Of a stretch of DNA of 64,000 bases, positions 42,901-49,936 are shown piece after piece. Origin of the DNA: Odontesthes bonariensis (Eukaryota > Chordata > Actinopteri > Atheriniformes > Atherinopsidae); contig NC_134524.1 of NCBI RefSeq assembly GCF_027942865.1, forward strand, positions 3,606,536-3,670,535, given 5' to 3'. Position 1 is the stretch's first letter; the number at the start of each line of letters is the position of its first letter. The notes under the pieces are model-generated. The model was not told the DNA's origin. It did no database searches and saw only the letters and a list, made by a program, of their open reading frames with translations. The translations under genes and the position numbers were made by a program.

Positions 42901-45310
42901 AGAAACCGTTGTGGTTACCTTTGGATCTGCCGCTCTGCTGCGTGTGGTGGCTCCACCTGCGGCAGCGGCAGCAGCAGCGGCAGCTTCCTCCGTCTCTGCT
43001 GCTGATGCTTCAGGCTGTTTGGAGGCTTCTGTTCTGCTCTCCGCCTCCTTCTCAGCTCCAACTTCAGCCGTTTCAGGAGCAGCTTCGTGCTCTGAGGTTC
43101 TGCTCGATCGGGTCTGAGACGGAAAAACATCCAAACATGATTATTTAACTTTAACGCCAAGAAGAAATGAAAACCCTGTGATAGAACAGAACCGTACCGT
43201 CCTTTTGCTGTCCACAGAGGTCGACCTCTCAGACGTGCTGTGCGCTGCGGACGCACGGCGACCCGCCGGCCGTCTGCTTCTCGTGGTCGCAGCGGCCTCC
43301 TCTGCGACGGTTTTATCCGGAGCTAATCGAGATGAAGCCCTGGTGGCAGCTATGGCAGCGGCTTCTTTGTCACCTGAAACTTTGCTTTGGGAGCGTCTGC
43401 CGGCGGCTGCTTTGCCGCCAGGCTCAGCTTTACTGGGAGGCTTCTCATTGGGAGCTTTAGTCGCTGGAGTCGGTTTATTGGGCGTGGCGCCGGGTGCAGA
43501 GGTCGGTTTCACCGGCGTCTTACTGGTGCCGGGCTTCCCTGGAGCCTGAACAGAAGAGAGAAATACTACTGGTGCCTGATTTTAATTTGTTTATTACACT
43601 CAGAGACGGTTAATGGGAAAAATATGCAAAACTATTTAAAACTGAAGCTGCCGCGATGCGACGCAACGCGAATAACTTCCATCAGCGCCTCAGGTGACAC
43701 AAAGATAAGTACGATGAATGAAAGAGCCCGTATGAAAGAGACGGCAGCGTTTACAAGCGTCACCAAGGCGTAAAGAGTCCATAACGCAGCGCTGGACAAA
43801 AGACCCGATGGCACCGGACGTCAGAGTAACCGTGCACCGCGCTCACAAGCTCCAACAGAAAAGCGGCAGCTTGCAGACATCATCCCTCTTTCACGATACA
43901 AAAGTAATCTGCATTAAATTCCACGTTTCGCAACATTGACCTTAAAAATCGTGTTTTTTCCTAAGCTGTGAAGCTCTCGTTCGGAGTACAAAGAAGCACC
44001 GAAATGTCCCGCAGGACGCTCTTAAAGCGGCGAGCTTTGAATAAGACGCTGGAGCCCAGAGAGGAAAAGGTGGCTCGGACGCAGGAAGCAGCCGGGAACA
44101 CGTTAGCTTTTAACGGAATGAGTGGGCTGGTTGGTGGAAACGGACTCTGATAAAGAGCAGACTCAGTTAGACGCACCTAAATGATGCCGACACACCTGTG
44201 ATGCATCCTGTATTCAGCTCCTGTCTCTTTAAGGCCACATTTACACATAGCCGGGTATTTAGAGAAACGAATATTCCCCCCCCCTCCGTTTTCAATAATA
44301 ACATCGTGCACACAACATCGTTTTCAAAAAACTTGTCATTTACATCAACCCGCATAAATACGCCGTCAAGCGCCATAATAACTCTGCCAAACCTGTTGGC
44401 GGCTGACCTGCGTGCAATCCTTCGCCTCTGCTCATCCATGTAGAGCAGCTGTTGCAGATGCAATAAGGCCAGAATCGTTTGCACAAACGTAAAAATGAGT
44501 AGAACTTTAACATCATCCATGATGATCCTGATCAGCAGCCAAACAAACTGTAAACATAAGGCGCTCGCATGGCGTTAAGCATTTTCTGGCGCATAATGTG
44601 ACGTTTAAGAACCTAAAACGCCGTTTCTCCCAGTTGACACGGCAACACATAACCGGCGTTATCAGAAATAATCGTTTTCGGTGATAAAAACGGGGTTTTG
44701 GTGTAAATGAGAGGCCAAACCGCAGGGAAATATCTGCGTCTTCCTATCGTGTAAACGGGGCCTGAGGCCCACCTGCCTGGCTTTACGTCAGGACCAATAT
44801 AAACTGTGACGGCTCATTAACGAGTGAAACGAGCTCACAGATCAATAACCAGAGAAGAAGAGAAGACTCACTTTGAGTTTACTCCCGACTCCGGGCGTGT
44901 TCTGGATCTCCCACATGCCCTCGGTGAAGCCTCTGATGCGAACGCCGCTGCCGTACTTCATCTTGTTCCCCACGTACGGGACGATGTTCTCGGGTGGGAG
45001 GAGCCCTCTGAGGGGGGGGGCGCACAGTTAGATGGGTTCGGATAGAGAGAGACACACGGCTGATGGGAGGGCAGCGTACGTACATCTGATGGGTCCCGAA
45101 GAAGAAGACGGGGACTCGCTTCTTGTTGCCGTCCTCCGACTTACAGATCTGCAAACACACAGACGGATGACATCATCCAGGTACAACCCAGTGTGTGTGT
45201 GTGCACGTGTGTGTGTGTGCACGTACCCTGGCAGGCCAGTGAGGGAAGCCCTTCATCTTGGCGAACACCAGCTCGCCGGGTTTGAACTGGTCGGCGTTTT
45301 TCCCGGGCAT
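33104..45310 (-). CDS. psip1: psip1-like gene (LEDGF family), PWWP and integrase-binding-domain protein
   Basis: LEDGF/PSIP1 proteins read H3K36-methylated nucleosomes with an N-terminal PWWP domain and recruit partners (menin-MLL, JPO2, POGZ, IWS1) through a C-terminal IBD (established knowledge). Twelve coding exons join in phase to 3579 nt, 1192 residues, about twice human LEDGF/p75. PWWP covers residues 9-95 ([36 protein letters not shown]). Then follow an Ala/Thr/Pro-rich part with basic patches, two nearly identical 63-65-residue exons, a Lys/Glu-rich region of over 650 residues, and the IBD ([38 protein letters not shown]). The tail is short, ending TQAPVDSS. Synteny with ttc39b and ccdc171 favours psip1; the IBD also shares NPDV and RNYRA with HDGFL2, the alternative. 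Confidence 0.9.
33399..33719 (-). pseudogene. hAT transposase BED zinc-finger remnant
   Basis: Same fragment as at 2031-2336 (ICKHC...HLKAKH) with a slightly longer N-terminus. No catalytic domain. Confidence 0.77.
33808..33975 (+). repeat. tRNA-derived SINE
   Basis: Starts GTGGCGCCCCATG. B-box-like GGTTCGAGTCCC lies about 60 bp in, then a TGCTGCGTGTTGTTCCCCCT body, a CCATTAAAGGCACAAAAGCC tail, a C-run and poly-A. It is inserted in hAT copy 3. A partial reverse copy lies at 281-392. Confidence 0.82.
34120..34235. repeat. LINE-type 3' tail
   Basis: TTGAATTGGACTTTATTATC, then GTGCTATATAAATAAAAATT and (GAATT)n. This is a widespread fish LINE tail, in a psip1 intron. Confidence 0.65.
34273..34624 (-). 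CDS. psip1: psip1 exon 12: end of IBD and a four-fold coding repeat
   Basis: Encodes [40 protein letters not shown] and [10 protein letters not shown], then four near-perfect copies of [16 protein letters not shown] (48 nt each). Acceptor TTTCAG, donor G|GTAAAA. Tyr and Ala replace human Phe406 and Val408. The repeat is a coding minisatellite, likely length-polymorphic. Confidence 0.93.
34703..34804 (-). CDS. psip1: psip1 exon 11: IBD helices
   Basis: Encodes [20 protein letters not shown] then [14 protein letters not shown]. It aligns to [20 protein letters not shown] of LEDGF. Acceptor CTGCAG, donor AAG|GTGAAC, phase 0. Confidence 0.94.
34845..35035. repeat. 20-bp array in psip1 intron 10
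   Basis: About nine units of GGGGCAGAACAACGCCACC with length variants of 19-21 bp, next to exon 11. Confidence 0.9.
35293..37616. repeat. Modular heptamer minisatellite in psip1 intron 10
   Basis: 2.3 kb composed of 7-bp modules CTGAACC and CTGAACT and the 14-bp module CTGACAGCAGGATT (or CTGAAAGCAGGATT), combined into 21-, 28- and 35-bp units. The minus strand contains no stop in any frame, so open frames of over 1100 codons arise, one continuous with psip1 exon 10. Confidence 0.95.
37654..39016 (-). CDS. psip1: psip1 exon 10: long Lys/Glu-rich exon and start of the IBD
   Basis: 1363 nt. Low-complexity KKEEE-type sequence with a recurring [16 protein letters not shown] block (three versions). 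It ends with [20 protein letters not shown] then RISLKNDNP, the first IBD helix. Acceptor CCTCAG, donor CCG|GTGAGA. The frame stays open far into the downstream intron array. Asn stands at the human Ile365 position, followed by the conserved Asp. Confidence 0.92.
39038..39452. repeat. 16-bp array filling psip1 intron 9
   Basis: Units CCCGTTAGCCTCCCTC, with variants GCGTCCCGC and CCACGTTAGCC. It occupies nearly the whole 466-bp intron between exons 9 and 10. Confidence 0.93.
39483..39577 (-). CDS. psip1: psip1 exon 9
   Basis: Encodes RDRRLAARRE-like basic sequence ([20 protein letters not shown] then [11 protein letters not shown]). The [12 protein letters not shown] part corresponds to the conserved helix LLKSLRK..K in HDGF-related proteins between charged region and IBD (inference). 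Acceptor CTGCAG, donor CC|GTAAGA, phase 2. Confidence 0.88.
39655..40284 (-). CDS. psip1: psip1 exon 8: Lys/Glu/Arg-rich, 210 codons
   Basis: Starts [20 protein letters not shown], containing a bipartite nuclear-localisation-like cluster. A block [18 protein letters not shown] occurs twice in tandem (coding repeat). Acceptor CGTCAG, donor GAG|GTGAGC. Phase 0. Confidence 0.9.
40383..40571 (-). CDS. psip1: psip1 exon 7: duplicated exon, copy 2 (63 codons)
   Basis: Same sequence as exon 6 with Ala7 instead of Ala9. Acceptor CCTCAG, donor AAG|GTAACC. Symmetric phase 0, so either or both exons can be included without a frameshift. Intron homology stops within about 8 nt of the exon on each side. 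Confidence 0.88.
40577..41090. other. psip1 intron 6, left part, nothing recognised
   Basis: Non-repetitive sequence before the 35-bp array. No conserved motif or ORF. Confidence 0.45.
41095..42645. repeat. 35-bp minisatellite, about 44 copies, between the duplicated psip1 exons
   Basis: Unit GCTGAGAAGGCTGCTCAGAG followed by CAGCAGGAACCAGGG. Extremely homogeneous, with one or two changes per unit (GGGG, GAGG, GGAG). The inner part GCTGCTCAGAGCAGC is nearly palindromic. It separates exons 6 and 7. Confidence 0.96.
42919..43113 (-). CDS. psip1: psip1 exon 6: duplicated exon, copy 1 (65 codons)
   Basis: Encodes [20 protein letters not shown] through an Ala9 tract to [10 protein letters not shown]. 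Acceptor GTCTCAG, donor AAG|GTAACC. Symmetric phase 0. The nucleotide sequence equals exon 7 except for a 6-nt AGCAGC difference in the Ala run. Confidence 0.9.
43198..43545 (-). CDS. psip1: psip1 exon 5: Pro/Ala/Thr-rich linker
   Basis: 116 codons from [20 protein letters not shown] onward, low complexity, with the basic cluster [11 protein letters not shown] near its end that could bind DNA. Acceptor TGTTCAG, donor ACG|GTACGG. Phase 0 both sides. Confidence 0.88.
43546..44871. other. psip1 intron 4, with one TIR element
   Basis: Apart from the element at 44231-44762 I see no repeat or coding similarity. The GCG-rich patches near 43640-43860 do not form an exon in phase. Confidence 0.45.
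44231..44762. mobile_element. TIR element with AGGCCACATTTACAC ends
   Basis: The left AGGCCACATTTACACATA is matched by the inverted right TATCGTGTAAACGGGGCCT. Subterminal AACG-type repeats are present and there is no transposase. Its architecture is like that of 29059-30000 and 50536-51178. Confidence 0.7.
44872..45007 (-). CDS. psip1: psip1 exon 4: PWWP C-terminal half
   Basis: Encodes [20 protein letters not shown] then [20 protein letters not shown] and GSKLK. The [12 protein letters not shown] block corresponds to KGFNEGLWEI of LEDGF. Acceptor CCTCAG, donor AAA|GTGAGT, phase 0. Confidence 0.94.
45084..45148 (-). CDS. psip1: psip1 exon 3: PWWP core
   Basis: Encodes [21 protein letters not shown] plus two bases. 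VPVFFFGTH is the PWWP core strand and cage phenylalanine. Acceptor TTTGCAG, donor AT|GTACGT. Confidence 0.93.
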
Positions 45311-45334
45311 CCTGCCGCCTCACAGCTCACACAG
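45227..45334 (-). CDS. psip1: psip1 exon 2: start codon and PWWP N-terminal strand
   Basis: Acceptor TTTCCAG, 24 nt of leader, then ATG at 45310: [20 protein letters not shown] then GFPHWPAR. The donor AGG|GTACGT is in phase 0. Phe22 stands where human LEDGF has Tyr18 of the methyl-lysine cage. CDS part 45227-45310. Confidence 0.94.
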
Positions 45335-45447
45335 CTGGAAACAGATGTTCACATCAGCGTTAACCGCAGACCGGAGGTCAGTTCAGCTCTTTACAAACCG
45401 ACAGCGGAGTCAGAGAGTACCGACAACCTCCCACTGTGGGTTTAAAC

Positions 45448-46038
45448 CAGGGCTGGGCAACGATTAAAATGTTTAACCTAATTAATCTCATGATTTCCCT
45501 GATTAATCACGATTAATCGCATTTGTACCCAAAATCCAAAAATGAATCCAAAAGTAGTGTATAGCTTTTAGCATTTAGCTTTATTTTAAATGTGCTGCCA
45601 TATGAATGAAAGTGCCATAACATTTGTTGTGCAAACACACTTTTAACATCAGCATCTTTCTGTAGTTTTTATGTAGAAGCCTCGCTCCACTGTCTGTTTC
45701 CTTGAATGACTTGCTGCTATCAGTTGTGTGTTTTGCCTTTAAGTGATATTTTAGACTGGAACTACTACGCTGAGAAGACAATTCAACTTGGCTGTAAATG
45801 CAGGAGGTTTTTTTTTTAACATTTATTTTGAAATACGTGCTTTTATGTTGAAACAACTAAAACAGGAAGTAGCGCCGGTTAGCTCCGTGAGCTTCACACA
45901 GAGACTTTTACAGAATAAATGCCTGTGAGCGACAGACTTTTACAAAATAAAACCTGCGTTAATGCGCGATAAAACACTTATCGCGTTAAATAATTAACAA
46001 GTTAACGCGATAATAACGAGTTAACTTGCCCAGCCCTA
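45448..46038 (-). mobile_element. Non-autonomous hAT element, copy 4, partial BED fragment
   Basis: Ends CAGGGCTGGGC and GCCCAGCCCTA. Flanks GTTTAAAC (45440-45447) and CTTTAAAC (46039-46046) match at 7 of 8. The BED-finger N-terminal part and its cysteines are replaced by unrelated T-rich sequence, leaving only [20 protein letters not shown] onward (45581-45790 minus). Confidence 0.9.
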
Positions 46039-46044
46039 CTTTAA

Positions 46045-47340
46045 ACACAAAGTGACCGATTGTGTTGGCTTATCTCCAGCTGTGAGGGCTCCGTGCTCAT
46101 TAATAACGCTCAGTTAGACCTCATCTTCGATAAGAAGCTGAGCATCCGCAGGTTTTTAGCTCAGATAACACAGACAGGAGGCAGGGTGAGGGTCTGATGG
46201 GGTAAAAACAATGACACGAGGTGGTTAGAATGCTTCCTGTTCTGCACCGGACGGCAGAAACCAGAAGAAATAGAGCTAACTTCATTCAACAGCAGCAGAA
46301 CCTTCTGCTCCCATCAACCGTTTAGTTTAAGCTAGCAGTTTTAGCTTGTTAACCTGCAGAAGAACTTCCAGAGTCCAAGGTGTACGCTGTTCCCGTCAGT
46401 GATATCAAACCAAACGAAATAACTGTTCAACAAGCTCAAAAAGGGATTTTCCAGCTTTCACACAACCACTGCAGCCTGCTAAGCTAATACGCACCGTTAC
46501 GGTGCTATGGAACCTTTTTAGGAGGAACCTTTGACTTTAAAGCTGTTTTCAAACAGTCACCGGAGCCCTGAGATGTGGGAAAGATGTTCAGGAGGGGCGT
46601 CCACAGCAGACATTTCTCCATCTGTGCCTCGGTAAAGCCTCACTTCAGGAATGATCAACACATCCAGAAGCCCCGTCTGCTCTTCTTCACTCGCTGTAAA
46701 GTCAGTTTCCTTAGCTTAATTTATTTTTATTCTTTATCATCAACGTTTGAGACTGAGAAGTGAAATAAAGCATCACAGGTTGCACCCTCCTGGCCTCAGA
46801 TTTATGAGTCACAGTTCATGCGGCTGGATGAAAGCAATCGAGCTTCACTAGAAAAGTTGTTGGACAGAATGAATGAACTTTATCTGAACGGCTTCTCTCG
46901 TGGTAAAAGAGAGTAAAAGTACGATAATAGCATCATAGAAATATCCCTACAAACAGCTTAAAGGTGTCAGAAAACTGCTCCTGCGGCGGTTAGTTTCATA
47001 TTCGATGGTTCTGGACCGCTTGCCTTCTCCCATAAAGGACGGCCCGGTGGATCCTCTGCTGAAGGAGACGATAAAGGAGGCTTTGGAGCTCCTTTTCTTA
47101 GTATTTACAGGATCCAAACATCTTGGTTGCTGCTCAGATCCGAGTCATTTCACTCAGAAAACTGACCAGTTTGGCTGAATGCTGCCACTTTAACAGGTGT
47201 AAGCCACTATTGTTGCATCTTTAGTCTGAAAGGGTGTTCAGAAATATCTATATGAACAAAAAAAGAGCTACGTTTCCCTTTGCATGAGGGTCGCTACACA
47301 TTTTATCTGCTTTTCTCAGTGCTCTTCTTCTTCTTGGTTT
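46045..47340. other. psip1 intron 1, nothing recognised
   Basis: Non-repetitive intron sequence. No ORF with similarity, RNA gene or element seen. Confidence 0.45.
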
Positions 47341-47357
47341 TGTACAAACAGATCAAA

Positions 47358-47728
47358 TGAGAGTTTATATATATATTTACAATGAATGCATTCATTTTGA
47401 CAGCCCTTGTATATACATACCTGCAGCAGATCAGACTGAGTTATGGAAGAAAAAAAACATGTATTTGGACAGAAATGTGTTGGGATCAATAATCCCTCCA
47501 GCCTGTTCTGGTTCGGCCTACATGTTTGGCTTTTGCCGCATTAATTTGTGGTAAAAGTCTAAATAACTTGAATCTGCTGCTGGAAATCTCAGTTTACGAC
47601 AGTTTCTCATACTTTAGGCTTCTTTAATTCTGAGTAAATAGGAACAGGTCTCAAAATGGAAGCAAGTTAACTGAAATTTAACCTTTTTAACGCAAAATAA
47701 GCTTTTTATGGAAGTCTAATCCAACGCG

Positions 47729-47764
<36 letters not shown>

Positions 47765-47890
47765 AGAGTTTATATATATTTACAATGAATTAATTCATTT
47801 TGACAGCCCTTGTATATACACATACCAGCAGCAGATCAGACTGAGTTGTGGAAGAAAAAAACATGTATTTGGACAGAAATGTGTTGGTTT
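47358..47890. repeat. Direct duplication of about 120 bp in psip1 intron 1
   Basis: Block 47358-47485 (TTTACAATGAATGCATTCAT through ACATGTATTTGGACAGAAAT) recurs at 47765-47886. A TA microsatellite lies at 47733-47760 next to the second copy. Confidence 0.85.
47560..47735. repeat. Repeat shared with 48728-48905
   Basis: About 175 bp beginning AGTCTAAATAACTTGAATCT and ending AACGCGTGAAT recurs with about 85-90 percent identity at 48728-48905. The second copy adjoins hAT copy 5. Family not recognised. Confidence 0.8.
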
Positions 47891-48335
47891 GGTCCTCTCT
47901 GTCCGCTGCAGGGCTTGTAGACTGTAGATCTAACCGATCAGGCAGCTCAGAGTCACATTTCTCACTCATTTTACAGCAGCTCAGGCTGAGTTTTTACATT
48001 TCTGACTCATTTTACAGCAGCTCAGGCTGAGTTTTAACGCTTCATCTGAAACCTTTAACCACTCACACTGAAACTGAGAACAGGTCCGTCATTCAACCGT
48101 CTTCACCTCTAAAATCCCTTTTTTGTTGTTGCGGTGTATCACTTGTGCAGAGTGAAATGTGTCAGACTAACTCAGCAGTTTCAGTTCCAGCAGCGTGTTC
48201 TCTCATTGTTTACAAATACAGCCGCGTTAGCTCCGAAGCTAACCACTGCTAGCCGACCGTTGGCTCCCCACCGGAGGGTTTGGACCCCGGAGCCGCGGCC
48301 TGGGTCTCACACCTGTGCGGTGAACGCGTACTCAC

Positions 48336-48420
48336 CCACAGAGAGAAAGACGGCCTTCTGTAAACCAGGACGAACCGGATGCTTCTCGTTACTAAGCTAC
48401 GCGCTCCTGCCCGCCGCCAT
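48336..48420 (-). other. psip1: psip1 5' non-coding exon with short uORF
   Basis: CpG-rich. The minus strand reads GGCCAACATGGCGGCGGGCA and on to a CTGTGG|GTGAGTAC donor at 48335. An upstream ATG within the YY1-like motif opens a 7-codon frame (ATG GCG GCG GGC AGG AGC GCG TAG). It would splice to the exon 2 acceptor at 45335. The transcription start is inferred. Confidence 0.6.
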
Positions 48421-48447
48421 GTTGGCCGCTCTGCAAGTGTGACGTCA
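48408..48447 (-). promoter_or_regulatory. psip1 core promoter: CRE and YY1 motifs
   Basis: A perfect palindromic CRE TGACGTCA at 48440-48447 and a YY1-type AACATGGCGGC (minus strand, about 48411-48423) lie 20 bp apart in a CpG-rich block. Both are typical of TATA-less housekeeping promoters. Confidence 0.6.
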
Positions 48448-48937
48448 ATTTCAACGTTTTCCCGCGAGCCGTTGGGCCGTACCAACCGGAGAGGACCGTG
48501 GACTGTACCAAACTTGAGAAATAAAATACGACGTGTTATCCGCACATTTTCTGGTTTACTGAGAAGTTTTAAAAATGACATATTTTCGCAATGTTTTGGC
48601 TATAATATGTGCGATATTTATGTCAAATCTCCATTTTGGAGCTTCAATAAAGTTGGTTGGAACCAGAGATGTCAAGCTGGTATATTGATTGACCATCCAT
48701 CCATTCATCATGTTCCATTTATCTGTCTAAAGTCTAAATAACTTGAATCTGCTGCTGTTACTCTCAGTTCAGTCATACTTTAGGCCATTTTAATTCTGAG
48801 TAAATAGGAACAGGTCTAATAAAATTAAAGCAAGTTAACTGATATGTAACCTTTTAACGCAAAATAAGCTTTTTAGGGAAGATTAATGTCCAATCTAACG
48901 CGTGAATGGATTTATATCTATATATATATCTATATAT

Positions 48938-49674
48938 TAGGGCTGGGCAACGATTAAAATGTTTAATCTAATTAATCACATGATTTCCCTGATTAATCAC
49001 GATTAATCGCATTTGTGCGCAAAATCCAAAAATGAATCCAAAAGTAGTGTATAGCTTTTAGCATTTAGCTTTATTTTAAATGTGCTGCCATATGAATGAA
49101 AGTGCCATAACATTTGTTGTGCAAACACACTTTTAACATCAGCATCTTTCTGTAGTTTTTATGTAGAAGCCTCGCTCCACTGTCTGTTTCCTTGAATGAC
49201 TTGCTGCTATCAGTTGTGTGTTTTGCCTTTAAGTGATATTTTAGACTGGAACTACTACGCTGAGAAGACAATTCAACTTGGCAGAGTTTACAGATGACTT
49301 TGGTTCTGTCGACTCCGCCGTCTGGAAGAACTTTAAAATGAAAATGGCCGAGTAAAAGTTCCGTACCCTTCTCCATGTTTGGTGGATCCGCCGATTACTT
49401 TCTTTTCCTGTTCCACAGCAGACAGCAACAGACTTTTACAAAATAAAAGCCTGTGAGCAACAGACTTTTACAAAACAAAAGCCTGTGAGCAACAGACTTT
49501 TACAAAATAAAAGCCTGTGAGCAACAGACTTTTACAAAATAAAAGCCTGTGAGCAGCAGGTTTTTACAAAATAAAATATAAATAATAAAACCTGCGTTAA
49601 TGTGCGATAAAATATTTGTTGGCGTTAAATAGTTAACGAGTTAACGCAACAATAACGAGTTAACTCGCCCAGCT
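48938..49674 (-). mobile_element. Non-autonomous hAT element with BED-finger fragment, copy 5
   Basis: The left end TAGGGCTGGGC is preceded by CTATATAT. The right end is degraded to GCCCAGCT, with no target duplication left. BED fragment at 49071-49376 and five ACTTTTACAAAATAAAAGCC units, the most of any copy. Confidence 0.9.
49071..49376 (-). pseudogene. hAT transposase BED zinc-finger remnant
   Basis: The 101-codon intact fragment (ICKLC...HLKAKH), nearly identical to the copies at 2031 and 7843. Confidence 0.78.
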
Positions 49675-49679
49675 CAAAC

Positions 49680-49930
49680 TGGTTTCTTTAATATGACAAT
49701 GAGTTACCTGGACTCCACAGTCACCAGATCTCAGTCCAACTGAGCGGCTTTGGGATGTGCAGCCGACACATCTGCAGCAGCTGCCTGATGCTGTCATGTC
49801 AATATGGAGCAAAACCTCTGAGGAATTGTTGAAAGTATGCCACGAAGAATTAAGGCAGTTCTGAAGGCTAAAGGGGGTCCAAGCTTTTATTAGCAGGTAC
49901 CTGATAAAGTGGTTTTATTATCCACATTTC
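49680..49930. repeat. Short fragment resembling a Tc1/mariner-type transposase end
   Basis: The plus strand reads ...DNELPGLHSHQISVQLSGFG-like sequence (ACCTGGACTCCACAGTCACC then CAGATCTCAGTCCAACTGAG), which resembles the PQSPDLSPIE region of Tc1/mariner transposases in broken frames. No terminal repeats were seen. Tentative. Confidence 0.4.
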
Positions 49931-49936
49931 TGGGTC

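Noticed and set aside
33104..45310. HDGFL2 as identity of the PWWP-IBD gene
   Set aside because: Some IBD residues are HDGFL2-like, but the [18 protein letters not shown] block and the ttc39b and ccdc171 neighbours favour psip1. Not fully excluded.
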